Source: Voacanga thouarsii | Lineage: Eukaryota > Streptophyta > Magnoliopsida > Gentianales > Apocynaceae | NCBI GenBank assembly: GCA_026120185.1 | Contig: JANUWF010002059.1 | Span: forward strand, 1,169,501-1,233,500 | Direction of reading: 5' to 3' | Length of the DNA stretch: 64,000 nucleotides | Part shown: one piece after another, positions 23,783 through 35,997 of the stretch | How positions within the stretch are numbered: the stretch's first letter is position 1 | Layout of the letters: the number at the start of each line of letters is the position of its first letter | The notes under the pieces: model-generated | Databases searched by the model: none | Seen by the model: the letters and a program-made list of their open reading frames with translations, nothing else | Told to the model about the DNA's origin: nothing | Position numbers and translations under genes: made by a program

Positions 23783-25505
23783 TGTTGGGTATCTCTCACG
23801 CATATCGTATATGGCACAGTGGAAAATAAAACGTAATACCATCCCAAGATCTGCATATGTGTGGAAAACAAGACATAAAGATAACAAAGGTAATAGCTTT
23901 TTACCTTTCTTTGATCGTTCGAAGAACAAAAATTTCTTCTTCAAGTCGAGGCACGATCTAGCAATCCTCTTGATCAAACTCTACGAGAGTTGAACGTCCA
24001 ACCACTATAATCACAGTGTGTGATTATCTCTAACGGTAATCCACACAAAGGATACACTCAAGAACGAAGTTTTCTGTGCTAGCAGAAAATCTAAGTGGTG
24101 GCTAGGGTTACTTGTTTTTCAGAAAAACAATGTGATAAAGAGAGAAGAGAAGAAGTCGTTTGTTGCCTAGGGTTTCGTGAATCCTACCTCTGCTAAGGTT
24201 TCGAGTATGTCATACATAAAAACCGAAAAACTCTACTAAAATTGAGAATTCTAATCCTATTAGAATTCCTTAATTGTAATTGGAAATATCAAGTTCTCAC
24301 AATTACAATTTAGACCATAATTATAACTAATTATAATTTGGCTACAACAACTTCTCTTTCTCGCAATTAACCCCACTTTGTTATCAAATAACATTTTGAG
24401 TATATAATCCTCTATTGTGTGTGACCTATTAGGTTTCCCAGTCAATTGGTAGCAAACATGAATTAATCCAAACATTTTATAGATTAACAATCCAGAATTA
24501 ATTAGAATTAATCCTATTAATTCCAATCAAGATTGGTGTATTAATTCATCAATTAATTAACCCATAGTCCCAGATCATGAGCAGTATCTAGCAACACATC
24601 ATGACCACCCAAGAGTCCAGGAAGTCAAGTGGCTTGACATGAACCCTTCAATAACAAACTACAGTGCAATTAACTCCTTTCACCATACAATATCTTATTC
24701 AGTTTGGAGTACGGAATTAGTGTCAACTCCCTCTAGAATTAATTCTAGCCTGAATACAATAGTACTTGTACCAGGAACCCACTACTCTAGATGTGGATCA
24801 ATTGGAACTATTTCTAATATACAATTGCCTTGGCCAAGGACTTTTCGAGTAGTAATTCCTACAAGTGGCCATGAGATATTCACCCCTACTATTAGGAGTG
24901 GTGAATCCTTTATTGACTCTCTCAACTACTTTTGTTTACCTCACAATGTACCCAATATCCATCCCATAGGCGGCCCTCAATTGAGCTCCAAAAATTGTAA
25001 TCAAAATACAATGCTCAGCAAATAAAGTACCTTGGAGATTTCAAGTCTATGAATACTTGCATGTTTGCTATCTTAAGATTATATCACTAGCACTAAATAG
25101 TTATACATGTGATTATCTCAAAGCTAGGTCATCCAATGAACTTGTTCCATTAACACATCCATGTGTTAACTTTAAGTATCTTAATACTCACGGATATGAG
25201 AACCACCACCTGATCAAATCAGGAAGTCTAACACATGCTAGTCTTAACGCATTAATGATGTCTTGTCTCATTAATACTATGACTGGGGACTATTTAAGTA
25301 CTAACACTATACAGTGTAGTAGGAATCTCATATCATGATCTCTATCATGATTTCCTTAACACAGTGTTGTACTAGGGACTTTATCGAACAGTTATATTAC
25401 TTAAAAGTAAACAAAAGAAACTATAAGATAAATAATGCCTTTTATTAAAATAAAATGTGTCACATACAATGTACAAGTGATTGCCTCTACGGCACAACAC
25501 TAACA
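23783..25505. mobile_element. Solo LTR, copia-like, TSD ACAAA
   Basis: A 1,723-bp block bounded by TGTTGGGTATC and GGCACAACACTAACA, flanked on both sides by ACAAA (23778-23782 and 25506-25510). It has no primer site, coding or second LTR, so it is a solo LTR formed by LTR-LTR recombination. It interrupts the interior of element B. A diverged relative makes up the G remnant at 56006-56057 and 60192-60800. The orientation cannot be fixed without internal sequence. Frames at 24260-24526, 24639-25025 and 25057-25338 are LTR sequence. Confidence 0.85.
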
Positions 25506-26374
25506 ACAAATTCTACCATTTACCCCAATTTCAAAGAAGTAACTTGATATTTGTAGCTAGGTTGAAAAGTAAGTATTTCTTGATCCTATCTTTAAAATCT
25601 ACACTACTAGGCTCAAAGGGGAATTTCAATTATGACAAATCTTTTGAAGGGATAAATGGTGATTCTCATGTTTACACACTGTTCAGACATAATTTATATC
25701 TTTGAATTGGAAACTTGATTTGTATGTCTAAAAAAGTGTTACGGAGGGGGGTTATGCATGTACATTCATTGCTACTACTATTTTCCATGAACCTTCCCCT
25801 TTTCAAAAACCTCCCTTTTTTCTACATTCATCTTGCCTATTTTATAATTTGAGCTTAAACTTCTTTGACAAGGGTTTGGTAAGAAAGCATGATGAGTGGA
25901 AAGAGTGTTTTTTTTTTTTTATGTGTTTTGGGTTTGTTTTAAATTTGTGTTTCTTTTGGTTTTTCAGTTATTCTTTTGTTTTATCTAGTTCCATTTTTAG
26001 TTGTTAAGGGTTTTGTTATTCCCTTAAATAAGAAAAATATTTTCCATCTTAAGTGTAGGAGAATGAGTCGTGTCTTTATTTGCTTTCGTAGGATCTTTAT
26101 TAGTGTTTCTCTTTAGTTTGTTCACGTTTATTTAAGTGTTTTTTTTATTTTTGCCTTTATTTTCTTTATGCTTTTATTGGTGTTGTGTTTTGCAGGTAGG
26201 AATAGATACTTTTTGGACAAGCTCTTCTATCTATTTCACGTTTTGATATCTTTTGAAGATTTATTGCACTTGGGGACTATTGCTTAAACTTCTACCTCCC
26301 TTATTATTTTTTGTCCATTTGGAGATTCTTTCTTGTGTTGACTTTTGGCCATTGAGGACAATACCCAGTTTAAG

Positions 26375-26407
26375 AGTGTGTGTGTGTGTGTGTGTGTGGG
26401 GGGGGGA
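26375..26407. repeat. GT microsatellite followed by a G run
   Basis: About eleven GT repeats run into nine or ten Gs. The matching position in the other Athila-type element (39573-39603) also has a GT run followed by Gs, so the tract is an ancestral part of the 3' non-coding region. Confidence 0.85.
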
Positions 26408-27422
26408 GTTTAGCATTGAAGATATTTTCCATATACACATTTTTTTTTTCAAAATTTTTGTTGTTTTCAATGCTTTAGCAATGTTATAATTATTTTTCTT
26501 ACTTAGATATGAGTTTTGTTATTCACTTGGTGGATTTTTATGAATAATTTGGTTTATTGGATGGGATATGTTAGGACTTGAGAATTTAGGTTAATCTTGT
26601 TTATAGGTTAGTGTTTGAGTATTATTTGACTCATCTAGTTTGAATGTGGATAATATGATGCATGTAGGGAAAGAAGTTGTTGACTAACTCTTGTATTATA
26701 GGTTTAAACTTTGCCTAACTTTGAGTTGTGATAAGGAATGTGAGTAGGAAAAAATTTTGATTGGAAAGATTGTGAAAAAAAACTAATTGTGAGTTGAAAA
26801 ATGAGAAAAATGAGTTGTCTTGTTTCATCTTTCAAGATAAGAGAATAATTTTTGCTTGATTATGGGAGCCAATACAGATAATGAAGAGAAATTCACTTTC
26901 TTAAGGCTATTAATTCCCAAAAGCAAAAGGTGGGAAGAAAAGTGGTGAAAAATGATGAGTGATGACTATAAGGAGGCCAATATGGTGGTGAAGAGAAATC
27001 CATTCACTTGAGACTATGAATTCTCTAAGTCGTTGAAAAAATTAAAAGAAAACAATGGAGTATTTTCCTTAAATAATGACTTGAGTTGTGCAATTTTCAA
27101 ACTTATAATGTTTGAGTTATTAGGTAGCTTGACTTGTATAATTCATGCTATCTACATTTTTTCTTGAATGGTGAAATAATTGTCTTAGACTAAAGTATAA
27201 ACTTACTTAATTTGACTTCAAGAGTCTTGTTATGTCTTATCAAATGCTTCAACTTGTAATTGTTTTCAAAGGGTTGAATGAATGGCAAAGTTATATCTAA
27301 AGTTTGAAAAGCGGTTATAAGCCTTGTTGTGATCAAAATTTTGGGAAAATAAAAACTTGTGTTTTCTTGTTATTTTCTTCTTGACTTAAGTGTTTTGCTT
27401 GAGGACAAGCAAAGGTTCCAGT

Positions 27423-27433
27423 GTGGGGGAATA
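27423..27433 (+). other. Polypurine tract of element B
   Basis: GTGGGGGAATA directly precedes the 3' LTR start TGATAGGGG. This is the site where plus-strand DNA synthesis begins. The equivalent site of the full element (40717-40727) has decayed to TATAGGGATATG. Confidence 0.8.
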
Positions 27434-28892
27434 TGATAGGGGCTAAATTCACCACTAATTTCCTAGTTATTTAAGACTAATTTGAGATACTTTTGACGTA
27501 ACAACTAAGCATATTTCTTTCTATTCGATATTTTACTTGTGAAAAGCGTTTTGAAAGAATTTGTGCAGGATTTAGTAGATTTCCAGCAAAAAGTAGAAAA
27601 TTCAAGACTTGACCTGGTGCCACTCTATTTTTGCTCTGCTTTTCTAGAGTAGACCAGGTGCCAAGTCAAGCTCAAGCACCCGGTGCTAGGTCTACTCTAG
27701 AAAAACATAGCAAAAACAGAGCAAATAGTGAGGAGAAAACCATAATACACCTAGTGCCAAGTTGGTCGAAGTGACCGGGTGGCAGGTCCATTCTGTCCAA
27801 AGGCGGTTTTGTACGCGAATTTGGTATCTTCCAAAGAATTTTGGTATTTTGTGAATTTTACTCGGACTAGACTTCTCTAGCCACGAATTTTGGTATCAAG
27901 GGAGCATATAAAGACAAGAAAAACATAAGAGAAATGTGTGAATCCGAGGATTAAAGCTTCTAATCACTCACAAGAAGAGGAGATTTATCATTCAAGGAGC
28001 ATTATTCAAGAAGGTTTTCAAGGAGAAGAAAAATGGCTTATCTATGAGTTCTTTCTTTTACCTTTGTTTTCTTTTTCTAGAATAATGATGTAATTAATGT
28101 TTCTATTATAATTTGACATTATTTTTAGTATTCATGATTTCTTGAATTAATTTAGACTTTTCAATCAATTCATTATTTATATTGAGATTTGTTACTTGTT
28201 TTATTACGAAGTTGATTGATTGATTCTTGTTATGAGCTTGCTTGAAAAAAGGGGTTGATAATGACTTCAATTAATTAATTTCATATTTCTTATCTCTTAA
28301 CTTACTTGAAAAAGAGATTAATTATTAAGAACTTAGGTAATCAAAGGTTAGTTGATGATTGCTAGAATATGGATTCATTGACTAATTTTGTGTTTTAAAT
28401 TACCTAGAATATGGGGGTTTATATGATGATTGATTTTAATGCATTTTTTTTGGTAAATTGGTTGAGAGAAAATATGTTCACTAATTTAACTAGAAGATAG
28501 TGATTCAATGGACTGCAAACAAAGTGGGTCTTTTTAAATTCTTCATGAGACAAAGATTATAATTAATTGTGATATTTGTTAAGTGATTCATTGTCATGTT
28601 TTCAAAAGTATTTGTCTAAATTGCATATTTTTATATCCTTGAATTTTAGATTTTTTTTCTTTATTTTCATTTTTATCATTTTATCACTTTATAGGGTCTG
28701 TTAAATACTGAATGAAAAGTGATTAGTGTGTACTTGTTCCTTTAAGGATCAATACTCATTAATTCTCTATACTATGCTTACAACGAGTATACTTACTTGT
28801 ATGTGTGATTTGAGATTAATGTTTTAATTAAAACTTGGTTAGGGATGGATTTAAATTTAATGATTTTTTTTACACCTAAATTTTACGCATCA
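27434..28892 (+). mobile_element. 3' LTR of element B (1,459 bp)
   Basis: Starts TGATAGGGGCTAAATTC and ends TTTTACGCATCA. It contains the GC-rich U3 motif tract at 27600-27800 with a large hairpin, a TATA-like CATATAAAG near 27905 and the family R/U5 block (ACTTGCTTGAAAAA, ATTAGTGTGTACTTGTTCC). It is almost complete compared with the 1,530-bp LTRs at 33534 and 40728. Confidence 0.9.
27622..27726. repeat. Long imperfect hairpin in U3
   Basis: The left arm TTTTGCTCTGCTTTTC-TAGAGTAGACCAGGTGCC and the right arm GGTGCTAGGTCTACTCTAG-AAAAACATAGCAAAAACAGAGCAAA are inverted copies, about 34 paired bases with a small bulge. The loop is AAGTCAAGCTCAAGCACC-like. It is built from two facing copies of the GC-rich U3 motif. 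Confidence 0.8.
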
Positions 28893-31800
28893 CTAGACCA
28901 AGCATGCTTAACTACGGAGTTCTTGATAAGGAACTAGGCGCCAGGTCCATTCTAGTTACACAGCAAAAACTGAGAAGAACAAAACAGACCTGGCGCCAAG
29001 TGGACTTGACACCAGGTCCATTCTACACAGAGACTGTTGTGGGCGAATTTGGTATTTTCCAAAGGATTTTGATATTTTCTGAATTCTAATTGGACTAGAC
29101 TTCTCAATCAATGAATTTTGGTATCAAGAAGGCTTATAAATACAAGAGAAACACAAGGGAAGTGGGTGATTTGAAGGATCCAAGCTAGCTACTCAATCTC
29201 CACTCAAAGGAGCATTGTTCAAATGAGGTTTTCAAGAGAAGAAGAATGGCATGTCTATGAGTTTTATCTTTTATCATTTGTTTACTTTTTGATAGGGGTT
29301 AAAATCACTGTTACTTTCCTAGTTATTTAAGGCTAAATTGAGATACTTTTAATACAATAACTAGTTATATTCCTTCATATTTGATATTTCACTTATAAAA
29401 ATACTTTTCTATGACTTTATACAAAAATAGGTGACATTTGGAGCAAATTGTGTATTTTTCTAGTACAGACCTAGCACCAGGCCAAAAAGATGGACCTGGC
29501 GCCAGTCCAATACTAGGAGAACAGAGGATTGCAGAGGAAAAAGAATAAAATGGGATAGAGAAATTGCAATTAAAATTGGAAAGGAAAAGAAAGCAAATGG
29601 CCAACGGCTTGGGCGGCTCGATCACGACTCACTAAAGGAAACAAAAGCAACAACAACAAAAGGAAGAATTGATTTTAGTGGGCCAAGGAAAAACAAAAGG
29701 ACAAAAGCAACAATAATAAAAGTCAACAAAAATGGCCAAGAAGAAAATGAACAAAGAAAGGAGAATTGGTGTAGGTGGGCTAGGTTGTGTGGCGCGCAAG
29801 AAGAAAAGAAGCAAGCTTCATGGCTTAGGTAGAGGCATAATTGAGCCGATGCAAAAGATGAAGATGGCTTCAATTTTGGTTGGCTTACTGAAGGTGTGCA
29901 GCTCCGTGGTGGCTCAATTGAGCCGATGCAAGACAGAGAAAAGGATTTCGGCAAGTTCATAGCTCGATTGTTCACGGCTCAAATTGAAGCTAATTTAAGC
30001 AATTTCAATTCAACAAAAACAAGGAGTGCTTCAGTACAAAACGACAAGAAGGGATTTCAAAGCTAAATTCTCAAATTCTCAATTTAAAAAGGCAGTGGAA
30101 TTTCTTTATATTTTTTAGAATTTTATTTAGATTTTTTCTAATCCTTTTTTGTTTTGGATTTTTAGGTAATTACTTCTTCTTTACTTAAGATTCTTTTAGG
30201 AACTTTGTAAGCCTATAAATAAAGGCTAATTACCTTAGCAAATGGGGGAGGGGGTACACAATGTAGAGACTCAGATATATTTTTAGAGTACATCACCAAT
30301 ATTTTCTCTATAGGAATTACTCAAGGAGCATTGATTCTTGGAGAAGTTTTCATTGGAGATTGAAAAGTTTGTCTATGAGTATTTATCTTTTTCCTTTGTT
30401 TTCCTTTTCTTGATCAATGATGATTTTAATTCTTTAATTGTATTTAGATATTATTCTTGAATTTATGATTTTGAGTTAATTTATTTCTTTGTTAATTAAT
30501 TATTTTCTTTAGTATTTGATTACTCATTTTATTACGAAGTTGATTAAATAATTCTTCTTGTTAACTTGCTTGAAAAAGAGGTTGATGATAATTTTAATTT
30601 AATTAGTTTCATATTTGTTATCTCTTAACTTACTTGAAAAAAGGGTTCATTGTCTAGAACACTGGTAGTCAAAAGTTAGTTGATGATTACTTGAATATGG
30701 ATTTATTGACTAATTTCATGCTTTAAATCACATGAGGATTGATTTTAGTGTATCTTTTGGATAAGTTAGTCAAAACAGAATATGTTCACTAATTTAACTA
30801 GAAGGTAGTGATTCCATGGATTGTAAATAAAGATGGTCTATATTAAATCCTTCATGAGACCAAGATAATAATTAATTGTGATAGTGACTAAGTGATTCAT
30901 TGTCATATTTTCTAGGAGACTTGTCTAAATTGCATAAACCTACATCCTTGAGTTGTATATGTTTCTTTAGTTTTTTTTAATCATTTCTCACTTTATTTGG
31001 GTCAGTTAAACAATGAAAGAAAAGTGATTAGTGTGTACTTGTTCCTTTGTGGATTGATACTCATTAATTCACTATACTATGCTTGCGATGAGTATACTTG
31101 CTCATATGTGTATTTTGGGATTAATGTTTTAATAAAAACTTGATTAAGGGATGGATTTAAAATGGATGATTTTATATGACCAAAATTAATGCATCACTTT
31201 TCTAGAACAATGAAGTGCTCAATGTTTTGATTGTAATTGGACATTTTTTTGGAGATTATGATCTTGAGTTAATTGGAACTTTTGATCAATTGTTTTGTGT
31301 TCTTGTTATTTGATTACTTGATTTTCTTACGGAGTTGGTTGATTGATTTTTGTTATTGACTTGCTAGAAAAAGAGGTTGGTAATGACTTCAATTAATTAA
31401 CTTCATATTTTTTATCTTTTAGCTTGCTTGAAATAGTGGTTAATTATTTAGAACATTGGTAATCAAATGTTGGTTAATGATTGCTAGAATATAGATTCAT
31501 TGACTAATTTCATATTTTAAATGACCTAGAATATAGGAATTTGTGTGAGGATTGATTTTAATGCATCTTTTGGGTAAATTGGTTGAGATAGAATATGTTC
31601 ACTAATTTAACTAGAAGATAGTGATTCTATGGATTGCAAACGAAGTGTGTCTATATTAAATCCTTCATGATGCTAAGACATGAATTGATTGTAATGAATG
31701 CTAAATGATTTAATATTATCTTTTCAAGATAATTCTCTAGTTATATGAAATTGCATTCTTGATAAATATCTATTTTTATCTTTATTTATTTTTCTTTTAT

Positions 31801-32009
31801 TCTCTTCTTATTTTATTGGCTAAACAATAAAGATTTAGATAAAGAAGGTAGGAGCCTAAGTTCTCATGGATTCAATACTTGCTATTCCCTATACTATACA
31901 ATAGATATACTTGCCCGCATGTGTGATTTTACTGGTTGGAAATTTAATTAAAACTTGATTAATTGTGTAATTTGTTGGTAATATTCTCTACACTAAAAAA
32001 CATGCATCA
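28893..32009 (+). mobile_element. Athila-type LTR C, 5'-truncated, split by solo LTR D
   Basis: Left part 28893-29289 has the U3 motif tract (CTAGGCGCCAGGTCCATTCT at 28934) and the pre-TATA block. Right part 31202-32009 has the R/U5 block and ends CATGCATCA. The two halves join cleanly when D and one TSD are removed (CTTTT then CTAGAACAATGAAG, matching CTTTTTCTAGAATAATG in B). Its left end coincides with the end of element B, so B probably inserted into C. Confidence 0.8.
29290..31196 (+). mobile_element. Athila-type solo LTR D (1,907 bp), TSD CTTTT
   Basis: TGATAGGGGTTAAAATC to AATGCATCA, flanked by CTTTT at 29285-29289 and 31197-31201. It is about 400 bp longer than the other family LTRs because of a unique stretch at about 29520-30290 between the U3 motifs and the R/U5 block. 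That stretch holds short frames (29389-29625, 29622-29975) that I regard as non-coding. A TATA-like CCTATAAATAAAGG lies near 30211. Confidence 0.9.
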
Positions 32010-32548
32010 GTTTTGACAGGATCCAATGCATTAGTGTTGGTACGATCACACTCTTCAATGTATCGTGTTAAAACAAGATTTCTAATATTCAAAATTTACT
32101 AGTAGAGTATTTCACAAATGTGCATATCCCCATCTGCATAATTTATATCATGTTGTATATATAGGGTCTATGAGTATGAAATCGTGTACTTATCATCTCA
32201 TCACCAATGGTCCTAAAACTAGAAATTCAAGGTCAAGAACTCAATATATAAATTCTGAGGCATTCCTGTCCTCAATTTCTTTACTCGTCATCCTAATTTG
32301 GGATCATAGGCTTTTCCTAGAAATATAAGAATTAACCCAACTTTCTCTTCTTCTGACTCATCAGATGCAATTACATCCGACTTAAATACCTTAAATTCAT
32401 ATATTCCAGTTACTTTAATATCTAACTCTATAAAATTTACTATCTCTATAAATTTTCATACTATGATGGATTCCATTATGTCCCACTAGAGGCTCAGTTA
32501 TTCTCCAGCAGAAACATTACAATGGGTTCACTATGCTATGATATCAAT
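32010..32548 (-). mobile_element. Internal remnant of gypsy element F beside its 5' LTR
   Basis: On the minus strand a decayed primer site, TGATATCATAGC (plus 32535-32546, compare TGGTATCAGAGC), follows the LTR end AGGGTGTTACA with a two-base spacer. Further left, a frame with an acidic run (IASDESEEEKVG, near 32350) could be the start of gag. It is cut off at 32009 by LTR C. The rest of the element and its 3' LTR are not in the window. Confidence 0.6.
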
Positions 32549-33362
32549 TGTAACACCCTATCTATTGATAGCGTAGTGAGCTTCACTTTTGTAGGGTGCC
32601 ACCTAGTCTAGTTGCCCAGACAAGAGGTTTTTATAATGAACTTAACTCAATACATAGAAAAAATTTGCTCAAAATGCTTTTTATTAAATACAAAAAGATA
32701 TATGGAGTCTGTCTTCTCATACCATATTTAAAGAACATTAGTTCTGAGATACAGTATGAGCCTCTGGGAGTCCACAACACTCACATTGTGCCTCAATTCC
32801 TAAAATTTTCAAAGAAAAATAATATACGTGTGAGTGAAAATCAGTTAGTAAGTCCCATGTGTGATAGTGTTTTGTAAGTCAAACAAATAAAAACATTATC
32901 AATTTTTAATTTATAAAAGCATTGCAAGAAAGCATTGTATTTTCCACTAAAAATAGTTCTACAGTTCACTAGGAGATAGTTCATTTTGAAACCAATCATT
33001 TTTGGAAAACTGAATTTCATCAAACATCATTACCCCAATTTTATAAATGTATGCACTTCTCTCAATATAAGGTCGGCCTATATGCAAAGCTCACAAGGCT
33101 TTGCCTTCAGTATCATGATCTTATTATGCCAGGGACTATGCCTTGTAGCACTCAATCGTGCATTGCTAAAGTGACATCACAATCTTATTGTACTAGGGCA
33201 CAAGCCTATAGTAATCAACTATGCATTGTCGGAGATTTAGAATATTTTACTTGCCACCATAATCCCAGGGGTCCTAATCCTGATGTCAATCACTATCAAG
33301 GCGCTAAGAGGTTGAATACTCCTAGTGTCCTTGCCCAGCAATTGAACAATCTAAACTAATAT

Positions 33363-33533
33363 TGATATGATGCTCTGAAGCCACTTTGATATAATATTGA
33401 GAAGCAGCAAAATTTTGGATTAAACTCAAAATAAGAAACCTACCAAACCCACACACAAGAACACCAAAATGCAAAGAAAATAATGCTCTTGTAATATTAT
33501 AGATCTAGCCAACTTAAAAGATACCTTAACACT
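33363..33533 (-). mobile_element. 3' LTR of H, outer piece
   Basis: Starts TGATATGATGCTCTGAAG on the plus strand and matches 46039-46205 of the other LTR. Cut at CCTTAACACT by the Athila-type element. The remaining part resumes at 42258. Confidence 0.9.
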
Positions 33534-35064
33534 TGATAAGGGTTAAAATCACCATTTTTTCCTAGTTATTTGAGGTTATTTTAAGATACATTTGTTATAA
33601 TAACTAGGCATATTCCTTCCTATTTGATATTTTGCTTGTAAAAGGTGTTTTTGGCAAATATGTGCGTATTTAAGTTAAAATTGAGTAGAAAGTGCACAGA
33701 ACAAGAATGTACCTGGCGTCTGGCCCAACCAGTGGACCAGGCGTCGGTCTATTCTGTCCAACAGCAAAGTTTGAGTGAGCTTCAGGGATTTTTCTAGAAC
33801 AGACCTAGCGTAAAGTCTGGTAAGTGTACCTGGCGCCGAGTAAATTCTGCTTGCCAAGGAGAGACGGATAAAAACAGAACAAAAACAGAGGAAGAACAGA
33901 GTGCACCTGGCACCAAGTGGGTCGAATGTACCCAGAGCCTGGTAAGCTCTGGAGGTGGAAATTCTGTGCCGAACTAGGACTTATCCAAGGATTTTGTTAT
34001 TTTTCTATTCCTACTCGGCCAAGACTTCCTCAGCCATGAAATTGGCATCCAAGAGGTATATAAAAGCATACGAGAACACAAGAGTTTGAGATATACAACT
34101 AAGGGAGGTGAATGAAAGAGAAAACATTATGATTCTCTCATTGAATGAGGAATTCACACAAGTCAAGAAGGATAGTTCAAAGGGAGTCTTCAAGGAAGAA
34201 AAAAGAGGCTTATCTATAAGTGCTTTCTTTTCTCTTTATCTTCTTTTTCTTTAGCAATAATGTATTCAATGTTTTCATTGTAATTTAATATCATTATGAG
34301 ATTCATGATTTCGGGTTAATTTAGTTATTTAATCAATTTTTTGTCATCTTTGGTATCTGATTACTTGATTTCATTGGTTATTGATGCTTTTTCTTCTAAT
34401 TGGCTTGAGACGACAATGTTAGGAGTTTCATTGCATTGATTTCGTATTTTTCTAATCTTAATAGACTTGAGCGATGAAGTTAAGGTTATAGGACTAAGTG
34501 ATCAAAGATTAGTTGATTTTGCTTCGAGCAAAGGGTTATTAGCTAATTTTATGTTTATATGGAATTAAACCTAATGCATGTTTTGGTTAGGATTAACTTC
34601 ATTGGTAAATCTATTAATGTAATCAAAATATAGGATTCCATGGATTGGGACTTAAAGTGGGATTTATCTAAGTAGGATCATGACTTGTGAGATGATTGAG
34701 TTTTACTTTATATTCCTTCATGATGCCAAAATGATAATTAGTTGAGAGAATTGCTAATTGGTTCATTGTTATGTTTTCCAGGAGACTTGTCTAAATTGGA
34801 TATGCCTACATCCTTAAGTTGTGTATGTTTCTTTTGTTTTTCTTTTTATTCTTTTCTCACTTCATTGGGTCGGATAAACAATGAAAGAAAAGTGATTAGT
34901 GTGTACTTGTTCCTTTCAGGATCGATACTCATTAATTCCCTATACTATGCTTGCGATGAGTATACTTACTCACATGTGTATTTTGGGGTTAATATTTTAA
35001 TTAAAACTTGATTATGGGGTGTATTTAAAATTGATAATTTTATATACCCAAAATTTACGCATTA
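33534..35064 (+). mobile_element. 5' LTR of the Athila-type element (1,531 bp)
   Basis: TGATAAGGGTTAAAATC to TTTACGCATTA (the expected terminal CA is now TA). The U3 motif tract is at 33712-33950 with the hallmark CCTGGCGCCGAG. TATATAAAAG at 34057-34066 is a good TATA box. The R/U5 block is shared with LTRs B to E. Frames at 33675-33857, 34011-34193 and 34742-35011 lie within it and are not genes. Confidence 0.95.
34057..34066 (+). promoter_or_regulatory. TATA box of the Athila-type 5' LTR
   Basis: TATATAAAAG lies about 100 bp downstream of the GC-rich motif tract and 520 bp from the LTR start. The 3' LTR copy has decayed to CCCATAAAAG (near 41258). Confidence 0.6.
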
Positions 35065-35070
35065 AGTTTT

Positions 35071-35088
35071 TGGCACCGTTACCGGGGA
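35071..35088 (+). other. Primer-binding site, tRNA-Asp type
   Basis: TGGCACCGTTACCGGGGA, identical to that of element B and two bases off the complement of plant tRNA-Asp(GTC). It lies six bases after the LTR. Confidence 0.9.
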
Positions 35089-35332
35089 ACAGTTTCATGA
35101 AAACTTGGAATTTGTTAATTTAACCATGTTAATATATTTATATGTAAATATGTATATATGTCCATTGTGTGACTAGGTGCTGTACTTTGTTTTATTGTAT
35201 ACTTGTACTTTAATGTCTTTGTATAGTGCAATTCCTTGTAACTTAATTTGTGAACATGTACCTTCACTAACTAACTAACTTGATTATGATGTGTATATAT
35301 ATGATACTAGCCAGCTATTTTGTATAAGTAAG

Positions 35333-35930
35333 ATGGCCAATTGGAGCTCACTAACTAACATATCTCACGGAATGACATCTCAACCACCCAACTCCATTAC
35401 CGTAGAAGGGGTGTTGGAAAAATTTGCCACTCATGTAACTAAGCATTTTTCTGAGATAGACGACACACTAAAAAAATTTGAGGGCATGGTTAGAAATATG
35501 GAAAGGCAAATTTTTTTTGTTTTTAACGGATTTAGTGATAAGGTCACCAATAGGGGTAGAAGCACAACATGATTCAGCTGCTATTACACTAAGGAATGGT
35601 AAGGAGCTGCCCAATCCCATCATAGAACCAGTACCCTTAAAAGAAAATAGGCCGGAACCAACCCCTATTGTTGAACATTTCGAAAAACAACCTAAAAAAC
35701 CATTTTTTTTTTTTTAGCCACCGGTACCCTACCCCACTTCCACACACAAAGCAAGAAAAGATGCACAATTTGACAAGTTTTTGGAAATCTTCAAACAACC
35801 GCATATAAACATTTCACTTAGTGAAGCCTTAGTGTACATGCCCAAATATGAAAAATTTCTCAACAACATGCTTGTAAACAAAAAAAGGCTGGAGGAATTA
35901 TCCACTGCGGTGTTAAATGAAGAGGATTAA
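35333..35930 (+). pseudogene. Athila-type gag remnant, central part deleted
   Basis: ATG 35333 opens MANWSSLTNISHGMTSQPP and a helical segment (KFATHVTKHFSEIDDTLKKF) to about 35550. After a frameshift the sequence passes straight to AAITLRNGKELPNPI (35577-35620), which in Athila-type ORF1 lies well downstream of the zinc knuckle. The Retrotrans_gag core and the CCHC knuckle are therefore missing, an internal loss of several hundred codons at least. A poly-T run (35702-35716) breaks the next part, and 35790-35929 reads SEALVYMPKYEKFLNNMLVN, the segment just before the protease. It cannot make a working capsid protein. Confidence 0.8.
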
Positions 35931-35997
35931 GCTATCCTACAGGACCAACGAACGATGCATGAAAAGAAAGTAATCCAGGGAGTTTTTCTATTCTTTG

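Larger units (their letters stand above)
22278..28892 (+). mobile_element. Athila-type element B, 5'-truncated and pol-less
   Basis: 22278-22978 is the right part of an LTR collinear with 28160-28892, ending ACACATCA. A tRNA-Asp primer site follows at 22985. The interior (23003-27422) has no recognisable protease, RT, RNase H or integrase. Possible gag-like remnants lie at 23340-23760, and a copia-like solo LTR sits at 23783-25505. The 3' non-coding part (26340-27422) matches that of the full element at 39540-40720, including the line GCCATTGAGGACAAT followed by a GT/G run. A polypurine tract and 3' LTR close it. It is a large-deletion, non-autonomous derivative. The bases CTAGA after 28892 would be its TSD; the left copy is lost. 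Confidence 0.85.

Noticed and set aside
24260..25705. Several 70-130 codon frames
   Set aside because: They lie in or next to the solo copia-like LTR; a second copy of the LTR (G) does not preserve them.
26261..26489. Frames across the GT/G run
   Set aside because: Low-complexity translation (VCVCVCV / THTHTHT) of a microsatellite.
29389..29975. Overlapping frames rich in Phe/Ser/Cys
   Set aside because: Inside solo LTR D; poor composition and no matching family LTR keeps them.
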